Of a DNA stretch of 16,814 nt, positions 6,902-14,009 are shown in pieces (within the stretch, counting starts at the first letter, position 1; each line of letters opens with the position of its first letter). The stretch covers positions 25,225 through 42,038 of the forward strand of contig CAJUOT010000021.1 in the NCBI GenBank assembly GCA_910588135.1, given 5' to 3'. The position numbers and the translations under genes were made by a program. Below the pieces are notes generated by a model that worked only from the letters and a program-made list of their open reading frames with translations, was not told where the DNA came from and did not search any database. This stretch comes from an uncultured Oscillospiraceae bacterium (GTDB lineage Bacteria > Bacillota > Clostridia > Oscillospirales > Oscillospiraceae).

Positions 6902-7981
6902 ATGAAACTCAAGTACCAAAACATCGTCCTGCGGGACATGGAGGAGCGCGACATCGACGACGAGATCCGCTGGAACACCGTCCAGACGGAGTGGGCCCTG
7001 TGGGATGCCCCCTGGGAAACGGAGGAGGAACTCAAGACCTTTGACCCGGAGGCCCACCGACAAAAGGAGCTGGGGTGGATCGCCAAGCCCAGGCCGGACC
7101 ACCGCCTCTGTCTGGAACTCGACACGGCAGACGGCATTCACCTGGGCGCGGTGAACAGCTATTGCATCGACGAGGACTGCAGCTGGCTGGAAAAGGCCCC
7201 GGACACCGAGACGGAGCGCAGGGCCGCCCGCTGGGCGGTGGGGCTGGACATCTGCGAAAGCGCCTATTGGAACGGCGGCTGGGGGGCTCAGGCACTGGCC
7301 GCCTTCATCCGCTACCACCTGGACGGGGGCTATACGCAGCTCTACACCCAGACCTGGTCGGGCAACCTGCGCATGATCGCCCTGGCGGAAAAGCTGGGCT
7401 TCCGGGAGTACCGCCGCAAGGCTGGCATCCGGCAGGTGCGGGGGAAACGCTACGACGGACTCACCTTCCGGCTGGACCGGGCCGCCTTTGAGGCGTACTG
7501 CGCCCGGCCGGGGGCGGCGGCGTGTATCCGCCCGGTGGACGGCCCGGAGGAGAAGGAGGCCATCGCCGCGTCTGTGCTGGCCGGCCTGCCCGACTGGTTC
7601 GGCCTGCCGGAGAGCACGGCGGAGTATATCCGCGTCAGCCGGGGGCTGCCCTTCTGGGCGGCGGTGGCGGACGGGAAGGCCGTGGGCTTTGCCGCGTTGA
7701 AGCAGACCGCCTCCCGGACGGCGGAAATCTACGTCATGGGCGTGCTGCCGGGGCTGCATCGCTCCGGAGTGGGCCGGCGGCTCTTCCAGGCGCTGTACCG
7801 CCATGCCAGGGAGCGGGGATACGCCTTTCTCCAGGTCAAAACCGTCCAGGAGGGGCGTTATCCCGAATATGACCGCACGAACGCCTTTTACCGGGCGGTG
7901 GGTTTCACCGAGCTGGAGTGTTTCCCCTCCCTTTGGGACCAATGGAACCCCTGCCAGGTGCTGGTGATGGCGGTGGATTGA
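6902..7981 (+). CDS. Tandem-domain GNAT N-acetyltransferase
   Basis: A 359-residue soluble protein made of two acetyltransferase domains. Domain 1 (about 1-200) is RimJ/RimL-like, with the acetyl-CoA loop region NGGWGAQALAAF (124-135), TWSGNLRMIALAEKLGF and the end strand DGLTFRLD. Domain 2 (about 206-359) is a classic GNAT with EIYVMGVLPGLHRSGVGRRL (the loop HRSGVG is at 286-291), VKTVQ and the end motif TNAFYRAVGF. It should transfer acetyl from acetyl-CoA to an amine; the substrate is unknown. The start at 6902 has GGAGG 12 nt upstream, a rather long spacing, and this site is sequestered in a hairpin. It is monocistronic, with a strong terminator at 8005. The leader hints at drug-inducible control, but resistance function is inference. 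Confidence 0.9.
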   Translation: MKLKYQNIVLRDMEERDIDDEIRWNTVQTEWALWDAPWETEEELKTFDPEAHRQKELGWIAKPRPDHRLCLELDTADGIHLGAVNSYCIDEDCSWLEKAPDTETERRAARWAVGLDICESAYWNGGWGAQALAAFIRYHLDGGYTQLYTQTWSGNLRMIALAEKLGFREYRRKAGIRQVRGKRYDGLTFRLDRAAFEAYCARPGAAACIRPVDGPEEKEAIAASVLAGLPDWFGLPESTAEYIRVSRGLPFWAAVADGKAVGFAALKQTASRTAEIYVMGVLPGLHRSGVGRRLFQALYRHARERGYAFLQVKTVQEGRYPEYDRTNAFYRAVGFTELECFPSLWDQWNPCQVLVMAVD

Positions 7982-8004
7982 CCGCCCGCGCCGGGAAACC
8001 GGCC

Positions 8005-8042
8005 GGATACCGGCGCGCAGAGCGCGCCGGTATCCCTTTTTT
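8005..8042 (+). terminator. Strong intrinsic terminator after the GNAT gene
   Basis: A 14-bp perfect stem (GGATACCGGCGCGC / GCGCGCCGGTATCC) with an AGA loop, followed by C and six Ts (8037-8042). It insulates the str operon from upstream transcription. Confidence 0.95.
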
Positions 8043-8076
8043 GTGGGAAAAGACGGGCGGAAAAGGGAAAATACGC

Positions 8077-8105
8077 TTGACGGAGGCAAAACTCTATGCT
8101 ATAAT
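8077..8105 (+). promoter_or_regulatory. str operon promoter
   Basis: TTGACG (8077-8082), 17-nt spacer, TATAAT (8100-8105), with extended -10 TGC. This is close to consensus, as expected for ribosomal genes. It shows that the operon here starts independently of rpoBC. Confidence 0.9.
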
Positions 8106-8142
8106 TTCAAATTGCGCTGATATGTCAAAGGGGGCTTGGCCG

Positions 8143-8382
8143 ATGTTGAAGGAGTTGGAATGCGCGGCCAAGGTCGTGGGCTTCAAGCAGGTCCGCCGCG
8201 CGCTGGCCGACGGCTGCGCCAGGCGCGTCTATCTGGCCAAGGACGCCGACCCCCAGCTCACCCAGCCCCTGGCCGACGAGGCCGGGACACGGGGCGTTGA
8301 GACCATTTGGGCCGAATCCATGAGGGCCCTGGGCCGCGCCTGCGGTATTGCCGTGGGGGCTTCCGTGTGCGCTGTTATTTGA
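8143..8382 (+). CDS. rplGB: L7Ae-like ribosomal/k-turn-binding protein (YbxF-like)
   Basis: A 79-residue protein with the L7Ae/L30e pattern: VVGFKQVRRALADGCARRVYLAKDADP at residues ~11-37, and RALGRACGIAVGASVCAV at the C-terminus. Relatives bind kink-turn RNA and copurify with ribosomes in Bacillus, where the gene also sits directly before rpsL. I chose the ATG at 8143 because AAAGGGGG ends 8 nt upstream; an in-frame ATG at 8122 lies before that site. It is the first gene of the str transcript. It is slightly short but complete. Confidence 0.9.
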   Translation: MLKELECAAKVVGFKQVRRALADGCARRVYLAKDADPQLTQPLADEAGTRGVETIWAESMRALGRACGIAVGASVCAVI

Positions 8383-8403
8383 GGTGAGCCCAAAATTTTT
8401 CGG

Positions 8404-8437
8404 TTTTAGCGAATAATCCCAGGATCATTCGTTAAAA
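8404..8437. repeat. AT-rich inverted repeat between the L7Ae-like gene and rpsL
   Basis: TTTTAGCGAAT (8404-8414) pairs with ATTCGTTAAAA (8427-8437) over 11 positions with one G-T wobble. The 12-nt loop itself holds ATCC-CA-GGAT. It is followed by an AT-rich run and then the rpsL ribosome site. It may be an attenuator, a processing site or a regulatory hairpin; it lacks a normal terminator T-tract. Confidence 0.6.
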
Positions 8438-8464
8438 TATATATTTATTGAAAGGAGGAAAATC

Positions 8465-8890
8465 ATGCCTACTTTTAACCAACTGGTTCGGAAGGGCCGG
8501 GAGAAGGCCACCTATAAGTCCAACTCCCCCGCCATGCAGCATGGTCTGAACACCCTGAAGAACAAGGAGACTGACCTGCCCTCCCCCCAGAAGCGGGGCG
8601 TGTGCACCGCCGTGCGTACTTCCACCCCCAAGAAGCCCAACTCCGCCCTGCGGAAGATCGCCCGTGTGCGCCTGACCAACGGCTACGAGGTCACCGCCTA
8701 TATCCCCGGTGTGGGTCACTCCCTCCAGGAGCACTCCGTGGTCATGATCCGCGGCGGCCGTGTCAAGGACCTGCCCGGCGTCCGTTACCACATCATCCGC
8801 GGCACGCTGGACACCCAGGGCGTCAATGGCCGGATGCAGGCCCGCTCCAAGTACGGCGCCAAGCGGCCCAAGGCTGCCAAGAAGAAGTAA
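8465..8890 (+). CDS. rpsL: 30S ribosomal protein S12
   Basis: A 141-residue protein with the universally conserved S12 core: QKRGVCTAVRTSTPKKPNSALRK and LQEHSVVMIRGGRVKDLPGVRYH. It sits at the decoding centre of the 30S subunit. It is longer than the E. coli protein because of an insert (about residues 24-39) of the kind seen in other Firmicutes. Lysines at the positions linked to streptomycin resistance (K56 and K102 here, E. coli K42 and K87) are the sensitive type. AAAGGAGG lies 6 nt before the ATG. The next operon gene, rpsG, is unusually far away. Confidence 0.98.
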   Translation: MPTFNQLVRKGREKATYKSNSPAMQHGLNTLKNKETDLPSPQKRGVCTAVRTSTPKKPNSALRKIARVRLTNGYEVTAYIPGVGHSLQEHSVVMIRGGRVKDLPGVRYHIIRGTLDTQGVNGRMQARSKYGAKRPKAAKKK

Positions 8891-9278
8891 GCGCTTCTTC
8901 ACCCACAACGAGTTTTGCGCACACGCGCAAGGCGAAGCGCCTTGCCGGGTGTTTGACCATATACGTATCCGCGGCGCCTGTGTAGGGGCGGACAATGTCC
9001 GCCCGCTGATACGGGACGCCGGAACCGGGCGGGCGCACATTGTGCGCCCCTACAGGACGGAGCCGTATTGGGTAAACCTCGGACAGGCATTGCACGAGGT
9101 ATTGCTTGAGCAAGTATCGCCGCGCCAGACGAGGCGCGGGGTTCCGAGCAAGGGGAGCATACTTGCTGTATGTGACCCGCCGCGAGGGTTCCCGCAACGA
9201 AGTTTGGCACGGTAAGACGCCGCTCAAGGCTTCGAGTACCTATGAATTCTAATTCTATTATAGAAGGAGGGAAGCGAA
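8891..9278. other. 388-bp non-coding gap between rpsL and rpsG
   Basis: No believable gene is present. There is a row of hairpins: GCAAGGCG-AAG-CGCCTTGC (8927-8945); the two stems of the palindromic element at 8981-9054; ACCTCG/CGAGGT (9076-9081 and 9095-9100); and AGCAAGTAT/ATACTTGCT (9109-9117 and 9159-9167) enclosing CCGCGCC/GGCGCGG (9120-9126 and 9133-9139). I see no convincing promoter before rpsG, so transcription must read through. The last ~35 nt are AT-rich and lead to the rpsG ribosome site. Confidence 0.8.
8981..9054. mobile_element. 74-bp MITE/REP-like palindromic element inside the str operon
   Basis: Terminal inverted repeats TGTAGGGGCG and CGCCCCTACA bound the element. Each end also forms a perfect hairpin: GGGCGGACA-A-TGTCCGCCC (8986-9004) and GGGCGCACA-T-TGTGCGCCC (9031-9049). 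The two hairpins are nearly the same sequence but differ by a G-to-C change matched by the compensating C-to-G change on the opposite arm. It has no coding capacity. TGTAGGGGCG-type palindromes are, from memory, a common intergenic repeat in gut Clostridia. Confidence 0.75.
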
Positions 9279-9749
9279 GTGCCCAGAAGAGGAAACGTAC
9301 CCAAGCGGGAAGTTCTGCCCGACCCGCTGTATAATTCCGTCTTAGTCACTAAGCTCGTCAACAGCATCATGCTGGACGGCAAGAAGGGCGTGGCCCAGAA
9401 GGTTGTCTACGGTGCTTTTGACATCATCAAGGATAAGACCGGCAAAGAGCCCCTGGAGGTCTTTACCACTGCCATCGAGAACATCATGCCTTCCCTGGAG
9501 ACCAAATCCCGCCGCGTGGGCGGCTCCACCTATCAGGTCCCCATGGAGGTCCGGCCCGAGCGCCGTCAGACTCTGGGTCTGCGCTGGCTGACCGCCTACT
9601 CCCGCAATCGCGGCGAGAAGACCATGAAGGAGCGCCTGGCCGGCGAGATCATGGACGCGGCCAACAACACCGGCTCCGCCGTGAAGAAGCGCGAGGACAC
9701 CCACAAGATGGCCGAGGCCAACAAGGCGTTTGCCCACTACCGCTGGTAA
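9279..9749 (+). CDS. rpsG: 30S ribosomal protein S7
   Basis: 156 residues, the standard length. It begins MPRRGNVPKREVLPDPLYNSVLVTKLVNSIM and carries the conserved GGSTYQVPMEVRPERR and a C-terminal end at HKMAEANKAFAHYRW. It nucleates assembly of the 30S head and contacts 16S rRNA. The start is GTG at 9279, fixed by AGAAGGAGG ending 8 nt upstream and by the conserved N-terminus. fusA follows after 21 nt, so the two are cotranscribed. Confidence 0.98.
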   Translation: MPRRGNVPKREVLPDPLYNSVLVTKLVNSIMLDGKKGVAQKVVYGAFDIIKDKTGKEPLEVFTTAIENIMPSLETKSRRVGGSTYQVPMEVRPERRQTLGLRWLTAYSRNRGEKTMKERLAGEIMDAANNTGSAVKKREDTHKMAEANKAFAHYRW

Positions 9750-9770
9750 GGACGGAGGACACAAACCAAC

Positions 9771-11879
9771 ATGGCAAGAAAAGTTTCTCTGGAAAATACC
9801 AGAAATATCGGCATCATGGCCCACATCGACGCCGGTAAAACCACCACCACCGAGCGCATCCTGTACTACACCGGCGTGAACTACAAGATCGGTGAGACCC
9901 ATGACGGCACCGCCACCATGGACTGGATGGCCCAGGAGCAGGAGCGCGGCATCACCATCACCTCCGCCGCCACCACCTGTTACTGGAAGGGCACCAAGGA
10001 CCAGTTCCCCCAGACCCGGATCAACATCATCGACACCCCGGGCCACGTGGACTTCACCGTGGAGGTGGAGCGCTCCCTGCGCGTGCTGGACGGCTCTGTC
10101 ACCGTCATGTGCGCCAAGGGCGGCGTGGAGCCCCAGTCCGAGACCGTGTGGCGTCAGGCGGACCACTACAAGGTCCCCCGCATGATCTACGTCAACAAGA
10201 TGGACATCATGGGCGCCGATTTCTACAACGTGCTCAATATGATCCACGACCGGCTCAAGGCCAACGCCGTGCCCATCCAGCTCCCCATCGGGAAAGAGGA
10301 GACCTTCAAGGGGATCATCGACCTGGTGGAGATGAACGCCGACATCTACTATGACGACCTGGGCAAGGATATGCGGGTGGAGGATATCCCCGCCGATATG
10401 CTGGAGCTGGCCAACGAGTACCGCACCAAGCTGGTGGACGCCTGCGCCGACATTGACGAGGAGATCATGGAGCTGGCCCTGGAGGAGAAGCCCATCCCCC
10501 AGGAGCTGATGCGCCGGGCCATCCGCAAGGGCACCATCGACAACCTGATGGTCCCCGTGGTGTGCGGCACGTCCTACAAGAACAAGGGCGTGCAGAAGCT
10601 GCTGGACGCCATCGTGGACTATATGCCCGCCCCCACCGACATCCCCCCCATCAAGGGCGTCAATCCGGACACCGACGAAGAAGAGGAGCGCCCGTCCTCC
10701 GACGAGGAGCCCTTCTCCGCCCTGGCGTTCAAGATCGCCACTGATCCCTTCGTGGGCAGGCTGTCCTTCATCCGGGTCTATTCCGGCACGCTGAACACCG
10801 GCACCCAGGTGCTCAACTCCACCAAGAAGCAGAAAGAGCGCATCGGCCGCATTCTTCAGATGCACGCCAACCACCGGGAGGACATTGAGACCGTTTACTC
10901 CGGCGATATCGCCGCCGTCATCGGCCTGAAGAATTCCACCACCGGCGACACCCTGTGCGACGAGAAACACCCGGTCATCCTGGAGTCCATGGAGTTCCCC
11001 GAGCCCGTCATCCGGGTGGCCATCGAGCCCAAGACCAAGGCCGGCCAGGAGAAGATGGGCATCGCCCTGATGAAGCTGGCCGAGGAGGACCCCACCTTCC
11101 ACACCTACACCGACGAGGAGACGGGTCAGACCATCATCGCCGGTATGGGCGAGCTCCATCTGGAGATCATCGTGGACCGCCTGCTCCGGGAGTACAAGGT
11201 GGAGGCCAACGTGGGCGCGCCCCAGGTGGCCTACAAGGAGACCATCAAGCAGTCTGTCAAGCAGGACACCAAGTACGCCCGCCAGTCCGGCGGCAAGGGC
11301 CAGTACGGCCACGTGGTCATCACCGTGGAGCCCAACGAGCCCGGCAAGGGCTACGAATTCCTCAACGAGATCACCGGCGGCGTCATCCCCAAGGAGTTTA
11401 TCCCCGCAGTGGACGCGGGCATTCAGGGGGCCATGCAGGCCGGCGTGCTGGCCGGTTACCCGGTGGTGGACGTGAAGGTCCACCTGACCTTTGGCTCCTA
11501 TCACGAGGTGGACTCCTCCGAGATGGCGTTCAAGATCGCCGGCTCCATGGCCTTCAAGGAGGCCTGCCGCAAGGCCGGAGCCTGTCTGCTGGAGCCCATC
11601 ATGAAGGTGTCCGTCATTGCCCCCGAGGAGTATCTGGGCAACGTCATCGGCGATCTGACCTCCCGCCGCGGCCAGATTCTGGGCCAGGAGGCCCGGCCCG
11701 GTGCCCAGCAGATCGACGCCCTGGTCCCCCTGTCCGAGATGTTCGGCTATGCCACCGACCTGCGTTCCCGCACCCAGGGCCGCGGCCAGTACACCATGGA
11801 GCCCCACAGCTACGTGGAGATCCCCAAGAACATCGCGGAAAAGATTATCGCCCAGCGCGGCCGGAAAGAGGACGCGTAA
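9771..11879 (+). CDS. fusA: Elongation factor G
   Basis: 702 residues, full length. The GTPase motifs are intact: AHIDAGKT (17-24), RGITIT (59-64), DTPGH (88-92) and NKMD (142-145). These are followed by domains II-V with GELHLEIIVDRL and RSRTQGRGQYTMEP. It drives translocation of tRNA and mRNA through the ribosome and acts with EF-Tu and the ribosomal proteins encoded beside it. The sequence is EF-G and not a TetM-type protection protein. The ribosome site GGAGG lies 12 nt before the ATG. Confidence 0.98.
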   Translation: MARKVSLENTRNIGIMAHIDAGKTTTTERILYYTGVNYKIGETHDGTATMDWMAQEQERGITITSAATTCYWKGTKDQFPQTRINIIDTPGHVDFTVEVERSLRVLDGSVTVMCAKGGVEPQSETVWRQADHYKVPRMIYVNKMDIMGADFYNVLNMIHDRLKANAVPIQLPIGKEETFKGIIDLVEMNADIYYDDLGKDMRVEDIPADMLELANEYRTKLVDACADIDEEIMELALEEKPIPQELMRRAIRKGTIDNLMVPVVCGTSYKNKGVQKLLDAIVDYMPAPTDIPPIKGVNPDTDEEEERPSSDEEPFSALAFKIATDPFVGRLSFIRVYSGTLNTGTQVLNSTKKQKERIGRILQMHANHREDIETVYSGDIAAVIGLKNSTTGDTLCDEKHPVILESMEFPEPVIRVAIEPKTKAGQEKMGIALMKLAEEDPTFHTYTDEETGQTIIAGMGELHLEIIVDRLLREYKVEANVGAPQVAYKETIKQSVKQDTKYARQSGGKGQYGHVVITVEPNEPGKGYEFLNEITGGVIPKEFIPAVDAGIQGAMQAGVLAGYPVVDVKVHLTFGSYHEVDSSEMAFKIAGSMAFKEACRKAGACLLEPIMKVSVIAPEEYLGNVIGDLTSRRGQILGQEARPGAQQIDALVPLSEMFGYATDLRSRTQGRGQYTMEPHSYVEIPKNIAEKIIAQRGRKEDA

Positions 11880-11885
11880 TCCGTT

Positions 11886-11914
11886 CAGGAAAATTATAGT
11901 TGCAATTTTTCCTG
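11886..11914 (+). promoter_or_regulatory. Inverted repeat in the fusA-tuf gap, overlapping the tuf -35 box
   Basis: CAGGAAAATT (11886-11895), 8-nt loop, AATTTTTCCTG (11904-11914); the stem has one bulged T. It could weaken read-through from fusA or be an operator, because the -35 box lies within it. Confidence 0.5.
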
Positions 11915-11928
11915 CGATAGGATAGAAT
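11900..11928 (+). promoter_or_regulatory. Separate promoter for tuf
   Basis: TTGCAA (11900-11905), 17-nt spacer, TAGAAT (11923-11928). Transcription from about 11935 would give a 57-nt leader. An extra promoter fits the need for much more EF-Tu than EF-G. Confidence 0.7.
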
Positions 11929-11991
11929 AGGCCCATAAACCTGTTCACTACAACCTTATTTATCTTACAAGTACAAGGAGGAAAACCCAAA

Positions 11992-13194
11992 ATGGCCAAG
12001 CAGAAGTTTGAGCGCAACAAGCCCCACGTCAACATCGGCACCATCGGCCACGTTGACCACGGCAAGACCACCCTGACCGCCGCTATCACCAAGTTCCTGG
12101 CTTTCCAGGGCAAGGCTGACTACACCGACTACTCCAGCATCGACAAGGCTCCCGAGGAGCGCGAGCGCGGCATCACCATCAACACCGCCCACGTGGAGTA
12201 CGAGACCGACAACCGGCACTATGCCCACGTCGACTGCCCGGGCCACGCCGACTATATCAAGAACATGATCACCGGCGCGGCGCAGATGGACGGCGCCATT
12301 CTGGTCATCGCCGCCACCGACGGCCCCATGGCCCAGACCAAGGAGCACATCCTGCTGGCCCGCCAGGTGGGCGTGCCCGCCATCGTGGTGTTCCTGAACA
12401 AGTGCGACCAGGTGGACGACGAGGAGCTGCTGGAGCTGGTGGAGATGGAGGTCCGCGAGACCCTGTCCGGCTACGAGTTCCCCGGCGACGACATCCCCAT
12501 CATCAAGGGTTCCGCCCTGAACGCCCTGACCTGCGAATCCGGCAACGTGGACGACCCCGACTTCGCCTGCATCAAGGAGCTGATGGACGCTGTTGACAGC
12601 TACATCCCCACTCCCGACCGCAAGGCCGATCTGCCCTTCCTGATGCCCGTCGAGGACGTGTTCACTATCACCGGCCGCGGCACCGTGGCCACCGGCCGTG
12701 TGGAGCGCGGCCAGCTGAAGGCGGGCGAGACCGTTGAGATCGTCGGCCTGCAGGAGGAGAAGAAGAGCACCGTCGTCACCTCCATGGAGATGTTCCGCAA
12801 GACCTTGGACTACGTCGAGGCCGGCGACAACGTGGGCTGCCTGCTCCGCGGCGTCAACAAGGACGAGATTGAGCGCGGCCAGGTTCTGTGCAAGCCCGGC
12901 TCCATCCACCCCCACACCAAGTTCGTGGGTCAGGTGTACGTGCTGAGCAAGGACGAGGGCGGCCGTCACACCCCCTTCTTCAACAACTACCGTCCCCAGT
13001 TCTACTTCCGTACCACCGACGTGACCGGCGTCATCACCCTGCCCGAGGGCACCGAGATGTGTATGCCCGGCGATAACGTGGACATGAACGTGGAGCTGAT
13101 CACCCCCATCGCCATTGAGAAGGGCCTGCGCTTCGCCATCCGTGAGGGCGGCCGTACCGTGGGTTCCGGCGTCGTCATTGACGTGAACGAGTAA
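11992..13194 (+). CDS. tuf: Elongation factor Tu
   Basis: 400 residues, standard length. GTPase motifs GHVDHGKT (19-26), RGITIN (59-64), DCPGH (81-85) and NKCD (136-139) are all present, as are the domain II motif RGTVATGRVERG and the C-terminal GGRTVGSGVV. It delivers aminoacyl-tRNA to the ribosome as a GTP complex. AAGGAGG lies 10 nt upstream of the ATG. It is the last gene of the str operon and is closed by the strong terminator at 13216-13246. Confidence 0.98.
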   Translation: MAKQKFERNKPHVNIGTIGHVDHGKTTLTAAITKFLAFQGKADYTDYSSIDKAPEERERGITINTAHVEYETDNRHYAHVDCPGHADYIKNMITGAAQMDGAILVIAATDGPMAQTKEHILLARQVGVPAIVVFLNKCDQVDDEELLELVEMEVRETLSGYEFPGDDIPIIKGSALNALTCESGNVDDPDFACIKELMDAVDSYIPTPDRKADLPFLMPVEDVFTITGRGTVATGRVERGQLKAGETVEIVGLQEEKKSTVVTSMEMFRKTLDYVEAGDNVGCLLRGVNKDEIERGQVLCKPGSIHPHTKFVGQVYVLSKDEGGRHTPFFNNYRPQFYFRTTDVTGVITLPEGTEMCMPGDNVDMNVELITPIAIEKGLRFAIREGGRTVGSGVVIDVNE

Positions 13195-13215
13195 TCCCAG
13201 CACACCGCAATCAAA

Positions 13216-13246
13216 GCTCCCCGCCCATCAGGGCGGGGAGTTTTTT
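13216..13246 (+). terminator. Terminator of the str operon
   Basis: CTCCCCGCCC (13217-13226), ATCA loop, GGGCGGGGAG (13231-13240), then six Ts. Its right arm and T-tract recur as a direct repeat about 2 kb further on. Confidence 0.95.
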
Positions 13247-13248
13247 AT
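13233..13248 (+). repeat. Left copy of the 16-bp direct repeat flanking the nuclease/MBL cassette
   Basis: GCGGGGAGTTTTTTAT forms the 3' arm and T-tract of the tuf terminator. The right copy, GCAGGGAGTTTTTTAT at 15249-15264, differs by one base. The lower-GC DNA starts immediately after this copy. Confidence 0.6.
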
Positions 13249-13256
13249 ATGCAAAT

Positions 13257-13285
13257 TTGACTTAAAAAGTTTCCTGTCATATAAT
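13257..13285 (+). promoter_or_regulatory. Promoter of the nuclease/MBL cassette
   Basis: TTGACT (13257-13262), 17-nt spacer, perfect TATAAT (13280-13285). This is nearly consensus, so the cassette is probably expressed constitutively unless a repressor acts. Transcription would start near 13292, with GAAAGAGG shortly before the ATG. Confidence 0.88.
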
Positions 13286-13322
13286 AGCGACAGATAAACC
13301 ATACAGAAAGAGGATATACATC

Positions 13323-14009
13323 ATGATAGAGCATATTGACAAACTGTATACGGAGGTCAACACCAGAGACCAGGCAAATTGGTTTACTTACGTTGAGCAA
13401 CATCTGGGCGAGATTAAGGATGGGTCATACAAATCCAGCCATCGGGAAAACTATGCCGTCAGCTCACATAGCGGTGTTGATGGCACAGTATGGGAAAATT
13501 ATTGCCAAGCAAAAAAAGGCCATCCATTTCACAGGGAAGAGTGGATCTGTCGTCTGGCAGTGGGAAAGCTTTTTGACCCTATCGGGGAAATTATAGACTA
13601 CCAAGTACCGCTCAAAACGCCAGGGGCCAGTGATAACAGCGGTTTGGGCAAAATCGACCTTCTGTCACGCAATGACGATACCTTATATCTCTTAGAGGTC
13701 AAAGAGCCTGACAATACGGAATCTCCGCTTCGGGCAATTCTGGAAATCCACACATACTGGAAGCAGCTGGGCGGGGATGATTGCCGGCTCTTTTCCCGGC
13801 ACACAAAGGCGTGCGAGGCCAAAAAGGTAAAAAAGGCTCTTCTTTTGTTTGAAAACGAGGGAAAAGGAAAAATTTATCACAAAATGTTTTTCCGGGAAGG
13901 ACATGAGCGCCTGCTTTCCGTGATGAAGGCGCTGGATGTGGAATGCTTTGTGGGAACGTTGAAAGATGGCAGCGGCGAGGAATTGGTCAGCGTGAGACCC
14001 GCCCTATGA
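13323..14009 (+). CDS. PD-(D/E)XK nuclease-like protein, family not recognised
   Basis: A 228-residue soluble protein. A PD-(D/E)XK-like core is visible: a conserved-looking KIDLL with D112, then LYLLEVK with E125 and K127 on the next strand. An amphipathic helix follows (SPLRAILEIHTYWKQL, ~134-149), as usual in this fold. An upstream acidic helix (HREEWICRL, E72/E73) could supply a further metal ligand. This suggests a metal-dependent DNA or RNA nuclease, but the call rests on motif spacing alone. AGAGG lies about 10 nt upstream of the ATG. The last bases overlap the MBL gene by ATGA. Base composition is clearly more AT-rich than the neighbours, with codons such as AAA, GAA and TTT common, so it is probably acquired. 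Confidence 0.7.
   Translation: MIEHIDKLYTEVNTRDQANWFTYVEQHLGEIKDGSYKSSHRENYAVSSHSGVDGTVWENYCQAKKGHPFHREEWICRLAVGKLFDPIGEIIDYQVPLKTPGASDNSGLGKIDLLSRNDDTLYLLEVKEPDNTESPLRAILEIHTYWKQLGGDDCRLFSRHTKACEAKKVKKALLLFENEGKGKIYHKMFFREGHERLLSVMKALDVECFVGTLKDGSGEELVSVRPAL

Noticed and set aside
8981..9054. The palindromic element as a simple intrinsic terminator
   Set aside because: No T-tract follows either stem, and a full stop here would silence the essential rpsG and fusA, which have no visible promoter of their own.
8823..9227. Open frames across the rpsL-rpsG spacer on either strand
   Set aside because: They run through palindromic repeat DNA, lack ribosome sites, and give no domain-like translation.
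9342..12113. A 923-codon open frame on the minus strand covering rpsG and fusA, and a similar 412-codon one under tuf (11965-13203)
   Set aside because: They lie opposite three of the best-known genes in bacteria. Their Gly/Val/His/Leu-rich composition is the mirror of GC-rich third positions, and neither has a domain pattern. They are codon-bias shadows.
13943..14005. Earlier start for the MBL protein at 13943
   Set aside because: The extra 21 residues overlap the nuclease gene in another frame, whereas the MTVTVHRGARQIGG start at 14006 fits the family's first strand and gives a standard ATGA overlap.
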